DNA from: Arthrobacter sp. H35-D1 | Lineage (GTDB): Bacteria; Actinomycetota; Actinomycetes; Actinomycetales; Micrococcaceae | DNA: 64,000 nucleotides | Assembly: GCF_030063185.1 (NCBI RefSeq) | Contig: NZ_JASISP010000015.1 | Coordinates: 27,909-91,908, forward strand | Direction of reading: 5' to 3' | Shown here: piece after piece, positions 56,588 through 64,000 of the stretch | Layout: the number at the start of each line of letters is the position of its first letter | Position numbering within the stretch: the stretch's first letter is position 1 | Program-made: the position numbers and the translations under genes | Notes under the pieces: generated by a model | Databases searched by the model: none | The model's input: only the letters and a program-made list of their open reading frames with translations | Told to the model about the DNA's origin: nothing

Positions 56588-57593
56588 AGCCCAAGTTGCC
56601 ACTGGCCGATTCAGGGGTGTTGGAACTGCGCGCGGCGAGCCTGTAGCGGTTGCAATAGGAGTCGTGGCACAGGTAGGAGCCTCCGCGCATGACCCTGCCG
56701 CGGCCAATCGTGGGCCCGGTCGGATCCTCCACGGTGCCCTTGGCCAGGCAGCTCCTGTAGTACTTTGGCAGGAACCAGTCCGAGCACCATTCCCAGACGT
56801 TGCCGCTGGTCTGATAGAGCCCATATGCGTTGGCTGCAAAACTTTTCACGGGCGCGGTGGTGAGGAAACCGTCGTCGCACGTGTTGACGGTGGGGAAGGT
56901 GCCCTGCCAAATGTTGCAGTGGTGGACGGTCCCGCCGTCGTCATCGGTGCCGTGGAGTTCGCTGCCCCACGGATAGCGCGACTGCACCAGGCCGCCGCGG
57001 GCGGCAAACTCCCACTGCGCCTCGGTGGGCAGGGACCGGCCGGACCACGAACAATAGGCCAGGGCGTCGGAGTGTGAAACCTGAGTGACGGGGTGGTCGG
57101 GTATTTCCTGCCACGAGGAGAGTGGTCCGGCCGGATGCGCCCAGTCGGCTCCGCGAACATTCAGCCACCACGGGGTGCCGGAGGCGGTGCCCAGAATATC
57201 GGCCTTGTCCGCCTGCACGGCCAAGTGGAAGACGGCCGAGGTCCCATAGGCTTCCGACTCGGTGCGGTAGCCGGTGGCCTGCACAAATGCGGCAAAGGCC
57301 GCATTGCTTACGGCCGTTGCGTCGATGCTGAACGCGGACAGCGACACGTGGTGGACAGGCGTTTCGCCGTCGGACGGGTAGCCCTCGTCGAAGGGGTCTC
57401 CCATGGCAAAAGTGCCGGCCGGAATCAGCACTTCGCTGTGCAAGGCGGCCTTGTGCGGGGCGGCCTTGTGCGGGGTTGCGGCGTCGGGCCGGGCTGCCTC
57501 GGTGTTCAGGGGAGCAGTTGGTGAAAACGGCTGCAGGGCTGCGGGGGAGGGAGCTTCGTGGTCTGAACGGCCGGGACTGCAACAACTGGACAT
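56556..57593 (-). CDS. Aerobic formylglycine-generating enzyme (SUMF1 family)
   Basis: 345 residues. The two copper-binding active-site cysteines are present in GGSYLCHDSYCNRYR (about 309 and 314), and GNVWEWCSDWF, PTEAQWEFAARGG and NLGFR complete the FGE-sulfatase fold, so it should be a true converter of CxPxR Cys to formylglycine and not just a fold relative. An N-terminal SSCCSPGRS adds two more Cys. No sulfatase lies in the window. It diverges from the FAD oxidoreductase; TAAAG-type sequence close to the ATG suggests a near-leaderless message. Confidence 0.93.
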   Translation of the reverse strand: MSSCCSPGRSDHEAPSPAALQPFSPTAPLNTEAARPDAATPHKAAPHKAALHSEVLIPAGTFAMGDPFDEGYPSDGETPVHHVSLSAFSIDATAVSNAAFAAFVQATGYRTESEAYGTSAVFHLAVQADKADILGTASGTPWWLNVRGADWAHPAGPLSSWQEIPDHPVTQVSHSDALAYCSWSGRSLPTEAQWEFAARGGLVQSRYPWGSELHGTDDDGGTVHHCNIWQGTFPTVNTCDDGFLTTAPVKSFAANAYGLYQTSGNVWEWCSDWFLPKYYRSCLAKGTVEDPTGPTIGRGRVMRGGSYLCHDSYCNRYRLAARSSNTPESASGNLGFRTIAGAASR

Positions 57594-57718
57594 GGGCTCA
57601 CTTTAACAACAGGGGGGATTGGTGTGCTCTCCCCAGTCTATGCAATGTGGCTCCATGCAGTGGCTCCATGCAGTGCAGCCCCCGTGCGGTGGGGCCGTTG
57701 GTGTGCCAGCATGACATC

Positions 57719-58813
57719 ATGGACTATGACGGGCTGATCATTGGCGGTGGCATTGCCGGGTTGTCGCTGGCCTGGCGGCTTGGCCCACAACTCTCGGTGG
57801 TGGTCGTGGAAACGGAACCTTCGCTGGCCTTCCACTCATCGAGCCGCTCGGCTCGACAGATGCAGCCCAGCTACGGTCCCGCGCCCATCCAGGAACTGAC
57901 CATGCGCAGCCGCTTGATGGTGGAGCAGATCTCGGCGGAACTGGCCGCCCCGATCCTGGTTCCGCGGCCGCTGCTGACCCTCGGCACACGAACGGAAGTG
58001 GCGGCACTGGTGGACGCCAACGACCACCTGGAGGCGCTCAGCCATGCTGAAACCTTGGAACGGAGTCCCGACTTGCGCGCCGGGGTATTTGAGGCTGCAG
58101 CTTTGGACAGCACGGCCCTGGAAGTCGACGTGCCGGCCCTCATTGAGTTTTACCGCAGCCAGGCGGTGGCAGCAGGAACGCTGGTGCGGACGGATTCGCC
58201 CGTTGTCTCAACCGTCCAAAACACCAACGGCACGGGTTTCGCCGTCACTGCCGGGGACCACAGCTTCACGGCTGGTGTGGTGGTCAACGCGGCGGGTGCG
58301 TGGGCCGACACCGTGGCACAGCTGTGCGGTGCTCGTCCTTGCGGCCTGGTCCCGCACCGGCGCAGCGTGGCCATCGTTTCCACCGAACACCCCGTCAACG
58401 CTGCCGGACCCATGGTGGAGCCGGCCGATGAATCCTACTACTACCGCCCGGAGGGCGCACACTTGCTCATTTCTCCCTGCGAGTCGGTCCCGGCGGAGCC
58501 AGGGCACGCACAAGTGGTCGATGCCGACATCCGCGAACTCATCTCCCGCATTGACGCCGTGACCACGTTGGGGATCACCGGCGTCGAACGCGCTTGGACG
58601 GGGCTGCGCACGCACCCGGCCGACGGCCTGCCCGTGGTGGGACACGACGCGGACGTGCCGAATTTCTTTTGGTTGGCCGGGCAGGGCGGCTACGGCATTC
58701 AAACCTCCGCCGCCATGGCAACGCTGGCTGCCGCGCTCATCACCGGCACACTCGAGGACGACGACGACGAGCTGGCTGCCGCGCTCAGCCCCCGGCGCGC
58801 GGGGCTGGGTTGA
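57719..58813 (+). CDS. FAD-dependent oxidoreductase (DAO family)
   Basis: 364 residues from the ATG at 57719. FAD-binding GLIIGGGIAGLSLAWRL, followed by SSSRSARQMQPSYG, and the DAO C-terminal WTGLRTHPADGLPVVG and GQGGYGIQTSAAMA motifs. It probably oxidises a secondary or primary amino acid (glycine oxidase or D-amino-acid dehydrogenase type). A short direct repeat, TGGCTCCATGCAG, lies upstream at 57648-57674. Confidence 0.9.
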   Translation: MDYDGLIIGGGIAGLSLAWRLGPQLSVVVVETEPSLAFHSSSRSARQMQPSYGPAPIQELTMRSRLMVEQISAELAAPILVPRPLLTLGTRTEVAALVDANDHLEALSHAETLERSPDLRAGVFEAAALDSTALEVDVPALIEFYRSQAVAAGTLVRTDSPVVSTVQNTNGTGFAVTAGDHSFTAGVVVNAAGAWADTVAQLCGARPCGLVPHRRSVAIVSTEHPVNAAGPMVEPADESYYYRPEGAHLLISPCESVPAEPGHAQVVDADIRELISRIDAVTTLGITGVERAWTGLRTHPADGLPVVGHDADVPNFFWLAGQGGYGIQTSAAMATLAAALITGTLEDDDDELAAALSPRRAGLG

Positions 58814-59150
58814 TTCAAGACGCCGATTGGCTCGCGGAACAGTTCCTCGAGGTCACGGATGGTCGCGGCCTTCGGGAAGCCGCAGCAAACGCACTCGTTT
58901 TATATGGCGGGGCCGGATCTGCCGGACTCGGCAGCCCATGACATCCAGCAGGTGTGCCTTCATCGTCGGAATGCTTTGGCAGCCGCCGAGCCGACCCGGG
59001 CCCTGCCTCGGTGATGACGACCCGATCGAGCTCGCCAGGCGAAGCTGCCCGGCAAGGGAACACTTGCTGGGCTGAAGAATCGGTGGATCAACTTGGGGCA
59101 AGCAGAGCCGGATGCGTATCCGGCCCGGTGAGGTGGAATTGTCTCGGGCT
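58814..59150. other. Gene-free interval
   Basis: Short open frames exist but none resembles a known family or has a ribosome site. I see no repeats or hairpins of note. Confidence 0.5.
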
Positions 59151-59369
59151 TCAGGCGACGGTCCTGATTGGACCAGCCACGGTTTTTCGTGAGGTGCAGT
59201 CACTGACGTGGGCTGTGCCGGCGATCTCCCGCAGGGCAAACACGCCTTCCAGTGCTGCTTTTCGTGTGTCGAAACGAATGGATACGGCGAGTGTGTTCTT
59301 GAGATCGTCGACCATTTTTACGTGGTACAGCCCGTCGATCTCCTGATGCAGTTCAATGCGTCCAGTCAT
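59151..59369 (-). CDS. Small DUF1508/YegP-like protein
   Basis: 72 residues, ATG with a near-perfect AGAGGAGATACC ribosome site. The pattern DGLYHVKMVDDLKNTLAVSIRFDTRKAALEGVFALRE resembles the single-repeat YegP/DUF1508 family, in which a phenylalanine-to-tyrosine face stacks a short sheet. Function unknown, stress-related in some bacteria. Confidence 0.65.
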   Translation of the reverse strand: MTGRIELHQEIDGLYHVKMVDDLKNTLAVSIRFDTRKAALEGVFALREIAGTAHVSDCTSRKTVAGPIRTVA

Positions 59370-59453
59370 TGGTATCTCCTCTTTGATTCATGGTTGTTCA
59401 GTCGGTCAATGCCCGGTGTCGGCGCTTGCCAAAACTTCCGTTTCCACTGTCCG

Positions 59454-59828
59454 CTATCCGATCCGTACCCAGGCGGAAGTCTTAACGTGGCGGCCGCTGT
59501 TGGCGTCCCCAGTGGTTGTGGCACCGGCGTTGAGAAGTGTGGCTACCTGCTGGACGGTGGCGCAATGGCCGTGGATGGCGCCGCAGGCAGAACATGTGTA
59601 CTCGATGGAGACACGACCCGAAGCTGCAGGAATGCTGGTTCCGATGGCCTCGATGATCAAGGCCTTGGCGCTACCGCATGTAGTGCAGAGTAGATCCGTC
59701 GGCCCAAGGGCGCCGGACCCGCCGGGAAGATTCGCAGTTGACGAATTGGTGATGAAGATTCCCCCCAAATAGCGTCCAAAAGAGCAGGACTTGAATTCTT
59801 GGGTGGTGGTCGGATGTGATCCAGCCAT
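59454..59828 (-). CDS. Hypothetical zinc-ribbon-like protein
   Basis: 124 residues. Two CxxC pairs (CTTCG near 48 and CSACG near 79) could bind one zinc. The rest is low in complexity with no family match I can name. The GTAGGT ribosome site is modest. It is likely a real gene but with uncertain boundaries. Confidence 0.5.
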   Translation of the reverse strand: MAGSHPTTTQEFKSCSFGRYLGGIFITNSSTANLPGGSGALGPTDLLCTTCGSAKALIIEAIGTSIPAASGRVSIEYTCSACGAIHGHCATVQQVATLLNAGATTTGDANSGRHVKTSAWVRIG

Positions 59829-60276
59829 TACCTACCCCAAAAGAGTGTGCACGCTCCCCAGCGACTCATTCACATAATCATTAGTATCCCATAGCCTAAT
59901 GAAAATGTGTATGACCTATGTCACTATTTCACGGTACTGAACCTGTATCACAGTCAGACCAGTACCCTGCCGGTGGTCCCGAGCAAACGGGACGGAGCGC
60001 AAGGAGAGGGGCCCATAGCAGGCCACTGTTGCTCGGCGGGCAGCCGTGGAACGCTGTCGCACAGGCAACGTTGAGCCGTCCGATTCACTGGCACGCCATC
60101 ACTGGGCCTTGTCCAAAGGACCCCGTGGACGCGAACGTGGGCGGCCGGAATTGCCATCACTCAACTAGGGCATCAGCATCCCGTGGCCCATCATGATCAA
60201 GTACTTTTAGCTTGGCTCGTCGACAGCCAGAAAGAAGGCTACAGCGTACAGCGACTGCCTGCCGGGTTCGCGAATC
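59829..60276. other. Gene-free interval
   Basis: Left half is AT-richer (59860-59960), as in a promoter for the divergent zinc-ribbon gene. No conserved coding frame is visible on either strand. Confidence 0.5.
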
Positions 60277-60678
60277 TCAGGAAGATTCCCGCAAACCGTG
60301 CAGGACGTCCATGGCGCGTTCCCGGTCGGGTGCGGCGACCAGAATGTGGTCGTGGTAATAGCCCGCCAGAACGTTGCAGCTGATGCCGGCCTGAGCGAGT
60401 GCATGGGAGAACGCGGCCGTGAGGCCCACGGCATCCAAGGACGAGTGAACAGACAAAGTGAGCCATGCTGCCACGTATTCGTAGACAATATTGTGGGAGT
60501 CGGCATCGGTCCTGCGCAGAACGGCCGTCAACCCTTCCGCTTCAGTGATGGTCGCCTTGGCCAAGTGAACGGCAGGATGATCGGAGGGCATCGTCGCGTA
60601 CACATATTCTTCCGGGCGGCACACCACTTCCAGGGTCCGCAGCATCGCCGCCAGGTCGGTTGATCCGTTCATGTCCAA
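60277..60678 (-). CDS. ACT-domain-containing small protein
   Basis: 133 residues from a TTG at 60678, which is better spaced from AAGGATG than the ATG at 60672. Two ACT-like halves: LRTLEVVCRPEEYVYATM and LTLSVHSSLDAVGLTAAFSHAL with AGISCNVLAGYYHDHILV. Family members are stand-alone ligand-binding proteins; the ligand is unknown. Confidence 0.8.
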   Translation of the reverse strand: MDMNGSTDLAAMLRTLEVVCRPEEYVYATMPSDHPAVHLAKATITEAEGLTAVLRRTDADSHNIVYEYVAAWLTLSVHSSLDAVGLTAAFSHALAQAGISCNVLAGYYHDHILVAAPDRERAMDVLHGLRESS

Positions 60679-60708
60679 CGCCCCATCCTTTCGATTCTTT
60701 TCACGAAT

Positions 60709-61332
60709 TCACCATGGAGCCAGCGTGGCCCCTGCATCTATCGGCCCACGGCCGGCCAGCCACGCCATGAACAGCTGCCGTTCACTGGATGAACCAATCC
60801 GTTCAGGAGCCGTGGCAAGCAGCACCGGAAGATCCCAAGCCACGTATTCTTCCGGCCAGTCCAAAGGAGTGTAGCCAAGCCCGAGGTCCACATGGTGCAT
60901 CTCCACTTCGCGCAGCCGGTGTGCCGGGCAGCCGGCCGCGCCGTAGTCGCCTCCGCCGCGGAAGTGGCCATTGGGCCAGCCGGCCCCTGCGCACAAGGAG
61001 AAGACTTCCTCGAGATGCGATTGGCTGGAGCCGAGGTCGCCGATGATCTCACCGGCCGAGCGTCCAGCCCCGTCCTCAATTTCGTCCCGACGCTGTTGCT
61101 GGCCATTTGCGTACTTCGGCACATTTTCTCCGCGAAGTGCACCGGCCAAACGGCGTGCGTGGGCATCCGCGTTGCGGGCCAGATGGGTCAGGACGTGTCC
61201 AACGGTCCAGCCGGGCAGCAAGCTGGGAGCTTGGACGTCCTTGTCCGCCAACGTCGCCACGCTGTGCATCAAGCGTGCCTGTGCTTCGCCGCACAGTTGC
61301 GACGCTCGCTCGGGGTTGTTCTCAAGATTCAC
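60709..61332 (-). CDS. Mycothiol-dependent maleylpyruvate isomerase (MDMPI/DinB-like) family protein
   Basis: 207 residues. The N-terminal four-helix domain has GWTVGHVLTHLARNADAH (metal-binding His), later EMHHVDLGLGY supplies the second His cluster. Close to maleylpyruvate isomerases using mycothiol, which fits an actinobacterium. No gentisate genes are nearby, so the actual substrate is unclear. Confidence 0.88.
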   Translation of the reverse strand: MNLENNPERASQLCGEAQARLMHSVATLADKDVQAPSLLPGWTVGHVLTHLARNADAHARRLAGALRGENVPKYANGQQQRRDEIEDGAGRSAGEIIGDLGSSQSHLEEVFSLCAGAGWPNGHFRGGGDYGAAGCPAHRLREVEMHHVDLGLGYTPLDWPEEYVAWDLPVLLATAPERIGSSSERQLFMAWLAGRGPIDAGATLAPW

Positions 61333-61412
61333 GAATATCCCTGCTCTCCTCTTCGCCAGGCCCTCGCAGACCCGGTTTCCGCCGGATCAAGTCAGCCCAT
61401 CCGCACTGCAGT

Positions 61413-62066
61413 TCAGTTGGCAGCCGCGGAGGCCACAACCCCTGCGCCCAGAACAGCGAGAATGGAGCTGCTGATGCGTTCGATGATGGCGTTGACCTTG
61501 GGTTTCTTCAACCATTTCATCGTCTTGTACGCCACCATCGCAATGACCACAAGGTACAGGAAACCAATGATGGCAAGCGTCAGGCCCAGGATCATGGCCA
61601 TGCCCAGGGTGTTGCCGCCCGGCGGGATGAACTGGGGCACAACGGCCAGGTAAAACAAGCCGACCTTGGGGTTGAGCAGCGTGGACAGCGCACCGGCGCC
61701 AAAGGCGCCACGGTGGCTGAACGTGAGGGGGGCCTGGCCCGTGGATCCCTCGACTGTGCCGGCCTTGCGGGCCTTGCGGGCTTTGCGGGCCTTGAGCAGG
61801 GCTGAAACACCCAAGTACATCAGGTACAGGCCCCCGGCAATCTTCACGACCCTGAACACTTCGGCGGACTGCTCCAACAGGGCTGCCAAGCCCAAGCCAA
61901 CCAGCACGCCCCACATCACGGCGCCCAATCCGCATCCCGCCGCAGCGGCAATGCCGGCGCTGGCGCGGTTCAGTGATATCCGCAAGATCAAGAAGGTGTC
62001 GGGCCCGGGAATCAATGCCAGCATGAGGCACAACCCGGCGAAGCCCAGGAGGGAAACAAGAGTCAT
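61413..62066 (-). CDS. LysE-family amino-acid exporter
   Basis: 217 residues, six hydrophobic helices. Family motif PGPDTFLILRISLNRASAGI lies in helix 1, and LNPKVGLFYLAVVPQF in the middle. The cytoplasmic loop carries an odd KARKARKARKAG triple repeat. It probably exports an amino acid or related metabolite. It diverges from hutI with 125 bp between starts. Confidence 0.92.
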   Translation of the reverse strand: MTLVSLLGFAGLCLMLALIPGPDTFLILRISLNRASAGIAAAAGCGLGAVMWGVLVGLGLAALLEQSAEVFRVVKIAGGLYLMYLGVSALLKARKARKARKAGTVEGSTGQAPLTFSHRGAFGAGALSTLLNPKVGLFYLAVVPQFIPPGGNTLGMAMILGLTLAIIGFLYLVVIAMVAYKTMKWLKKPKVNAIIERISSSILAVLGAGVVASAAAN

Positions 62067-62178
62067 AAGAACTATTGTCCGCCCTCCCGACGTGCGCCAA
62101 AAACAAGACCTGCACGGCAGCGTCTGCCATGCCGGACGCCGGACCCAACGCCGCGCACCCGCCGAGCCGGACGCCGTC

Positions 62179-62184
62179 GTACGC
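62179..62184 (+). promoter_or_regulatory. -10 element of leaderless hutI transcript
   Basis: TACGCT ends 7 bp before the hutI ATG and no ribosome site is present, the layout of leaderless actinobacterial genes. Confidence 0.55.
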
Positions 62185-62191
62185 TTGGGGC

Positions 62192-63415
62192 ATGAGCGAA
62201 CTGATCGAGAACATTGGTGAATTGATGAGCCAGGACGCGGAGATTGGCACGCTGGCCAATGCTGCGCTGGTGCTGGAGGGTGAGCGGATCGCCTGGATCG
62301 GTCCCAGCGCCCAGGCCCCGGCCGCCGACACCCGCACCGACGCGCAGGGGCGTGCCGTGCTGCCCGGATGGGTGGATTCGCACACGCACCTGATCTTCGC
62401 GGGGGACAGGACCGCCGAATTCGAGGCGCGGATGGCGGGGGAGGACTACAGCGCCGGCGGCATCGCCGTGTCTGTGGACGCCACCCGGGACGCCAGCGAC
62501 TACGACCTCACCCGGCTGGGGATGGGCCGCGTGGCCGAAGCCGTATCGCAGGGGACCACGTTCCTGGAGACGAAAACCGGCTATGGACTGGATGTGGAGC
62601 ATGAGCGGCGCAGCGCCCGGATCGCCTCGACCGTCGCCGACACTGTCACGTTCTTGGGTGCGCACCTTGTCCCCGCCGGCATCGACGCGGAGGACTACAC
62701 CGACCTTGTCTGCACGGACATGCTCGCCGCCGTGCTGCCGTACGTGCAGTGGGCGGACGTCTTTTGCGAGCGTGGCGCCTTCACCGCCGAGCAGTCCCGC
62801 CGAGTGCTGGAGGCCTGCCGGGCGGCCGGGCTGGGACTGCGCGTGCACGGCAACCAGTTGGGGCACGGCGAAGGGGTGGCGTTGGCCGTGGAGTTTGGCG
62901 CGGCCAGCGTTGACCATGTGAACTATTTGACGGACGACGACGTGTCCCTCCTTGTGCAGTCATGGTCGGCTTGGGACGCGCGCGCCAATGGGGGCCGGGG
63001 CGACGGAGTCCGCGGGACGGTTGCCGCGGTGCTGCCTGCCTGCGACCTGTCCACCCGGGCACCCTTGGCGCCGGCCAGGCAATTGCTCGATGCCGGGGTG
63101 CCTGTGGCCATTGCCTCCAATTGCAATCCGGGAACGTCCTACACATCCTCCATGGCCTTTTGCGTCACGACGGCCGTGCTGCAAATGGGGCTCAGCGTGC
63201 ACGAGGCCGTGCGGGCCGCCACCTTCGGCGGCGCGCTGGCACTGGGACGTGGAGCGGGGGTTGATGCCGATGGCCGGCGTGCCGTCGGTTCGCTGGCGGT
63301 GGGACACCGGGCGGACCTGCACATGCTCAAGGCGCCTTCGGCCACGCATTTGGCCTACCGTCCCGGGATTCCGCTGACGGCCGGGGTGTGGCGTGCCGGG
63401 GAACGCAAGGTGTAG
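62192..63415 (+). CDS. hutI: Imidazolonepropionase
   Basis: 407 residues from the ATG at 62192. Amidohydrolase metal ligands in DSHTHLIFAGDR (HxH about 68-70), HGNQLGHGEG and SVDHVNYL. The loop that carries the metal-site Asp in many homologues (TDCNPG) reads ASNCNPGTSYTSSM, so Asp is Asn here. It hydrolyses imidazolonepropionate in histidine breakdown. No other hut gene is visible. Confidence 0.92.
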   Translation: MSELIENIGELMSQDAEIGTLANAALVLEGERIAWIGPSAQAPAADTRTDAQGRAVLPGWVDSHTHLIFAGDRTAEFEARMAGEDYSAGGIAVSVDATRDASDYDLTRLGMGRVAEAVSQGTTFLETKTGYGLDVEHERRSARIASTVADTVTFLGAHLVPAGIDAEDYTDLVCTDMLAAVLPYVQWADVFCERGAFTAEQSRRVLEACRAAGLGLRVHGNQLGHGEGVALAVEFGAASVDHVNYLTDDDVSLLVQSWSAWDARANGGRGDGVRGTVAAVLPACDLSTRAPLAPARQLLDAGVPVAIASNCNPGTSYTSSMAFCVTTAVLQMGLSVHEAVRAATFGGALALGRGAGVDADGRRAVGSLAVGHRADLHMLKAPSATHLAYRPGIPLTAGVWRAGERKV

Positions 63416-63464
63416 CCGGCGCCAGTGGACCATGTCCGCGACCCAAGGTTGCGGATGAATAATT

Positions 63465-63665
63465 CCAGGGGGTCATGGCCAGGAGGCGTTGGATGACGCG
63501 GGCGATGACACCTGCCGGGGTTCTTCCGCTGTGTAGTTCCAGATCGAGTTGGCCCTTGAGCGTGTCGTTGATGGACTCGATGATTTGCCGCCACGGCTTG
63601 AAGAACCGGGCCCCTGGCTGGGTTCTCTCGCCCTTGCGGGTGCCGCAGTCTGGCCTCTGTCCCGC
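63465..63665 (-). pseudogene. IS982-like transposase C-terminal remnant
   Basis: The frame reads PGARFFKPWRQIIESINDTL, then KGQLDLELHSGRTPAGVIAR and VIQRLLAM, the C-terminal pattern of IS982-family transposases. The catalytic part upstream and the normal ending after LLA are missing or scrambled. Family call from memory of the motif. Confidence 0.6.
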
Positions 63666-63850
63666 AGCGCGAAACGGTGATGGGGCCGATGACGCACTGG
63701 AACATCCATGAACCCGAGTGCCAGCTTGCATGTGCTGACTGATCCAGCATGTGGAGGATTTCTTGGTCCTAGCATGGGCCACGTGGTGGCGGATCCACAG
63801 GCCTCAGTCGAGCCGCTTGTCAACGACTAGTCGCAGTTCTGACACGAAAA

Positions 63851-64000
63851 TTAGGTGAGTGGGCGTGGTGGGTTGGTTGCGAGGTGCGTTTCGGTGTGGC
63901 CTGTTGGGGCTGCTTCAGTGATGGAGACGTGGTAGCCGAGGGCTTCGAGTTGGCCGATGGCGCGGGCCCGGGCCTTGGCCGGGTCGCGCCGGGTGAAGTA
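63851..64000 (-). CDS. Partial C-terminus, transposase-like
   Basis: The last 49 codons of a minus-strand gene that runs off the window. YFTRRDPAKARARAIGQLEA and LGYHVSITEAA resemble the tail of actinobacterial transposases, but I cannot name the family. Its codon use is intact and its stop clean, so it may be live. Confidence 0.45.
   Translation of the reverse strand, partial: YFTRRDPAKARARAIGQLEALGYHVSITEAAPTGHTETHLATNPPRPLT

Noticed and set aside
59918..60196. 92-codon plus-strand frame
   Set aside because: No ribosome site, no recognisable domain, and composition like non-coding sequence.

Overview
The window is high-GC DNA with actinobacterial gene content, most like Micrococcaceae (Arthrobacter-type). 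The pointers are GatCAB, a mycothiol-dependent-isomerase (MDMPI) family protein, an NAD-dependent LigA with an inserted linker, PknB/PstP-type Ser/Thr signalling, frequent GTG starts and ATGA/GTGA stop-start overlaps. The genus is inferred from family resemblance, not from a search.

Left part (1-14250): one co-directional, overlapping operon for a type VII-like (WXG100/ESX) system wired to Ser/Thr phosphorylation. It encodes a membrane transglutaminase-fold protein with a degenerate triad, a zinc-ribbon/RDD/FHA membrane protein, a PP2C phosphatase, a second FHA protein, a membrane Ser/Thr kinase, a small FHA-like protein, a 1478-residue FHA-TM-FtsK/SpoIIIE ATPase of EssC/EccC type and a separately spaced WXG100 protein, closed by a strong terminator. 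No EccB, EccD, EccE or mycosin is visible. ligA and an inositol-monophosphatase-family gene follow.

Repeat and decay zone (17600-20200) and its twin (34300-35630): three arrays of an about 22-bp motif spaced every 41 bp, in two inverted arms around a small central palindrome. An intact AbiEi/DUF559 nuclease-like gene sits between arrays A and B. Arrays B and C share about 400 bp including a leader with two DnaA-box-like sites. An intact CoA-transferase gene follows array C. A decayed tail of a paralogous CoA-transferase gene follows array B, and next to it lies a decayed DUF559 fragment. Left of array C lies a divergent pair of broken genes (VOC protein and YafY/WYL-type regulator).

Between these zones (20215-34084, minus strand) is a compact nonribosomal peptide cluster: a small secreted protein, a three-module C-A-T x3-TE synthetase of about 3531 residues, MbtH, an ABC-2 exporter pair and a phosphopantetheinyl transferase. 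The three A domains share almost the same predicted selectivity residues.

Right part: CoA transferase, GNAT, LssY-C membrane protein, gatCAB (39310-42677), small enzymes, a LacI-controlled oligosaccharide ABC importer with an oxidoreductase (44993-51136), a LysR-flanked tdh-kbl threonine catabolic pair, a PP2C-like/phosphotransferase pair, a formylglycine-generating enzyme, an FAD oxidoreductase, small conserved genes, a LysE-type exporter and hutI. The window ends in insertion-sequence debris.
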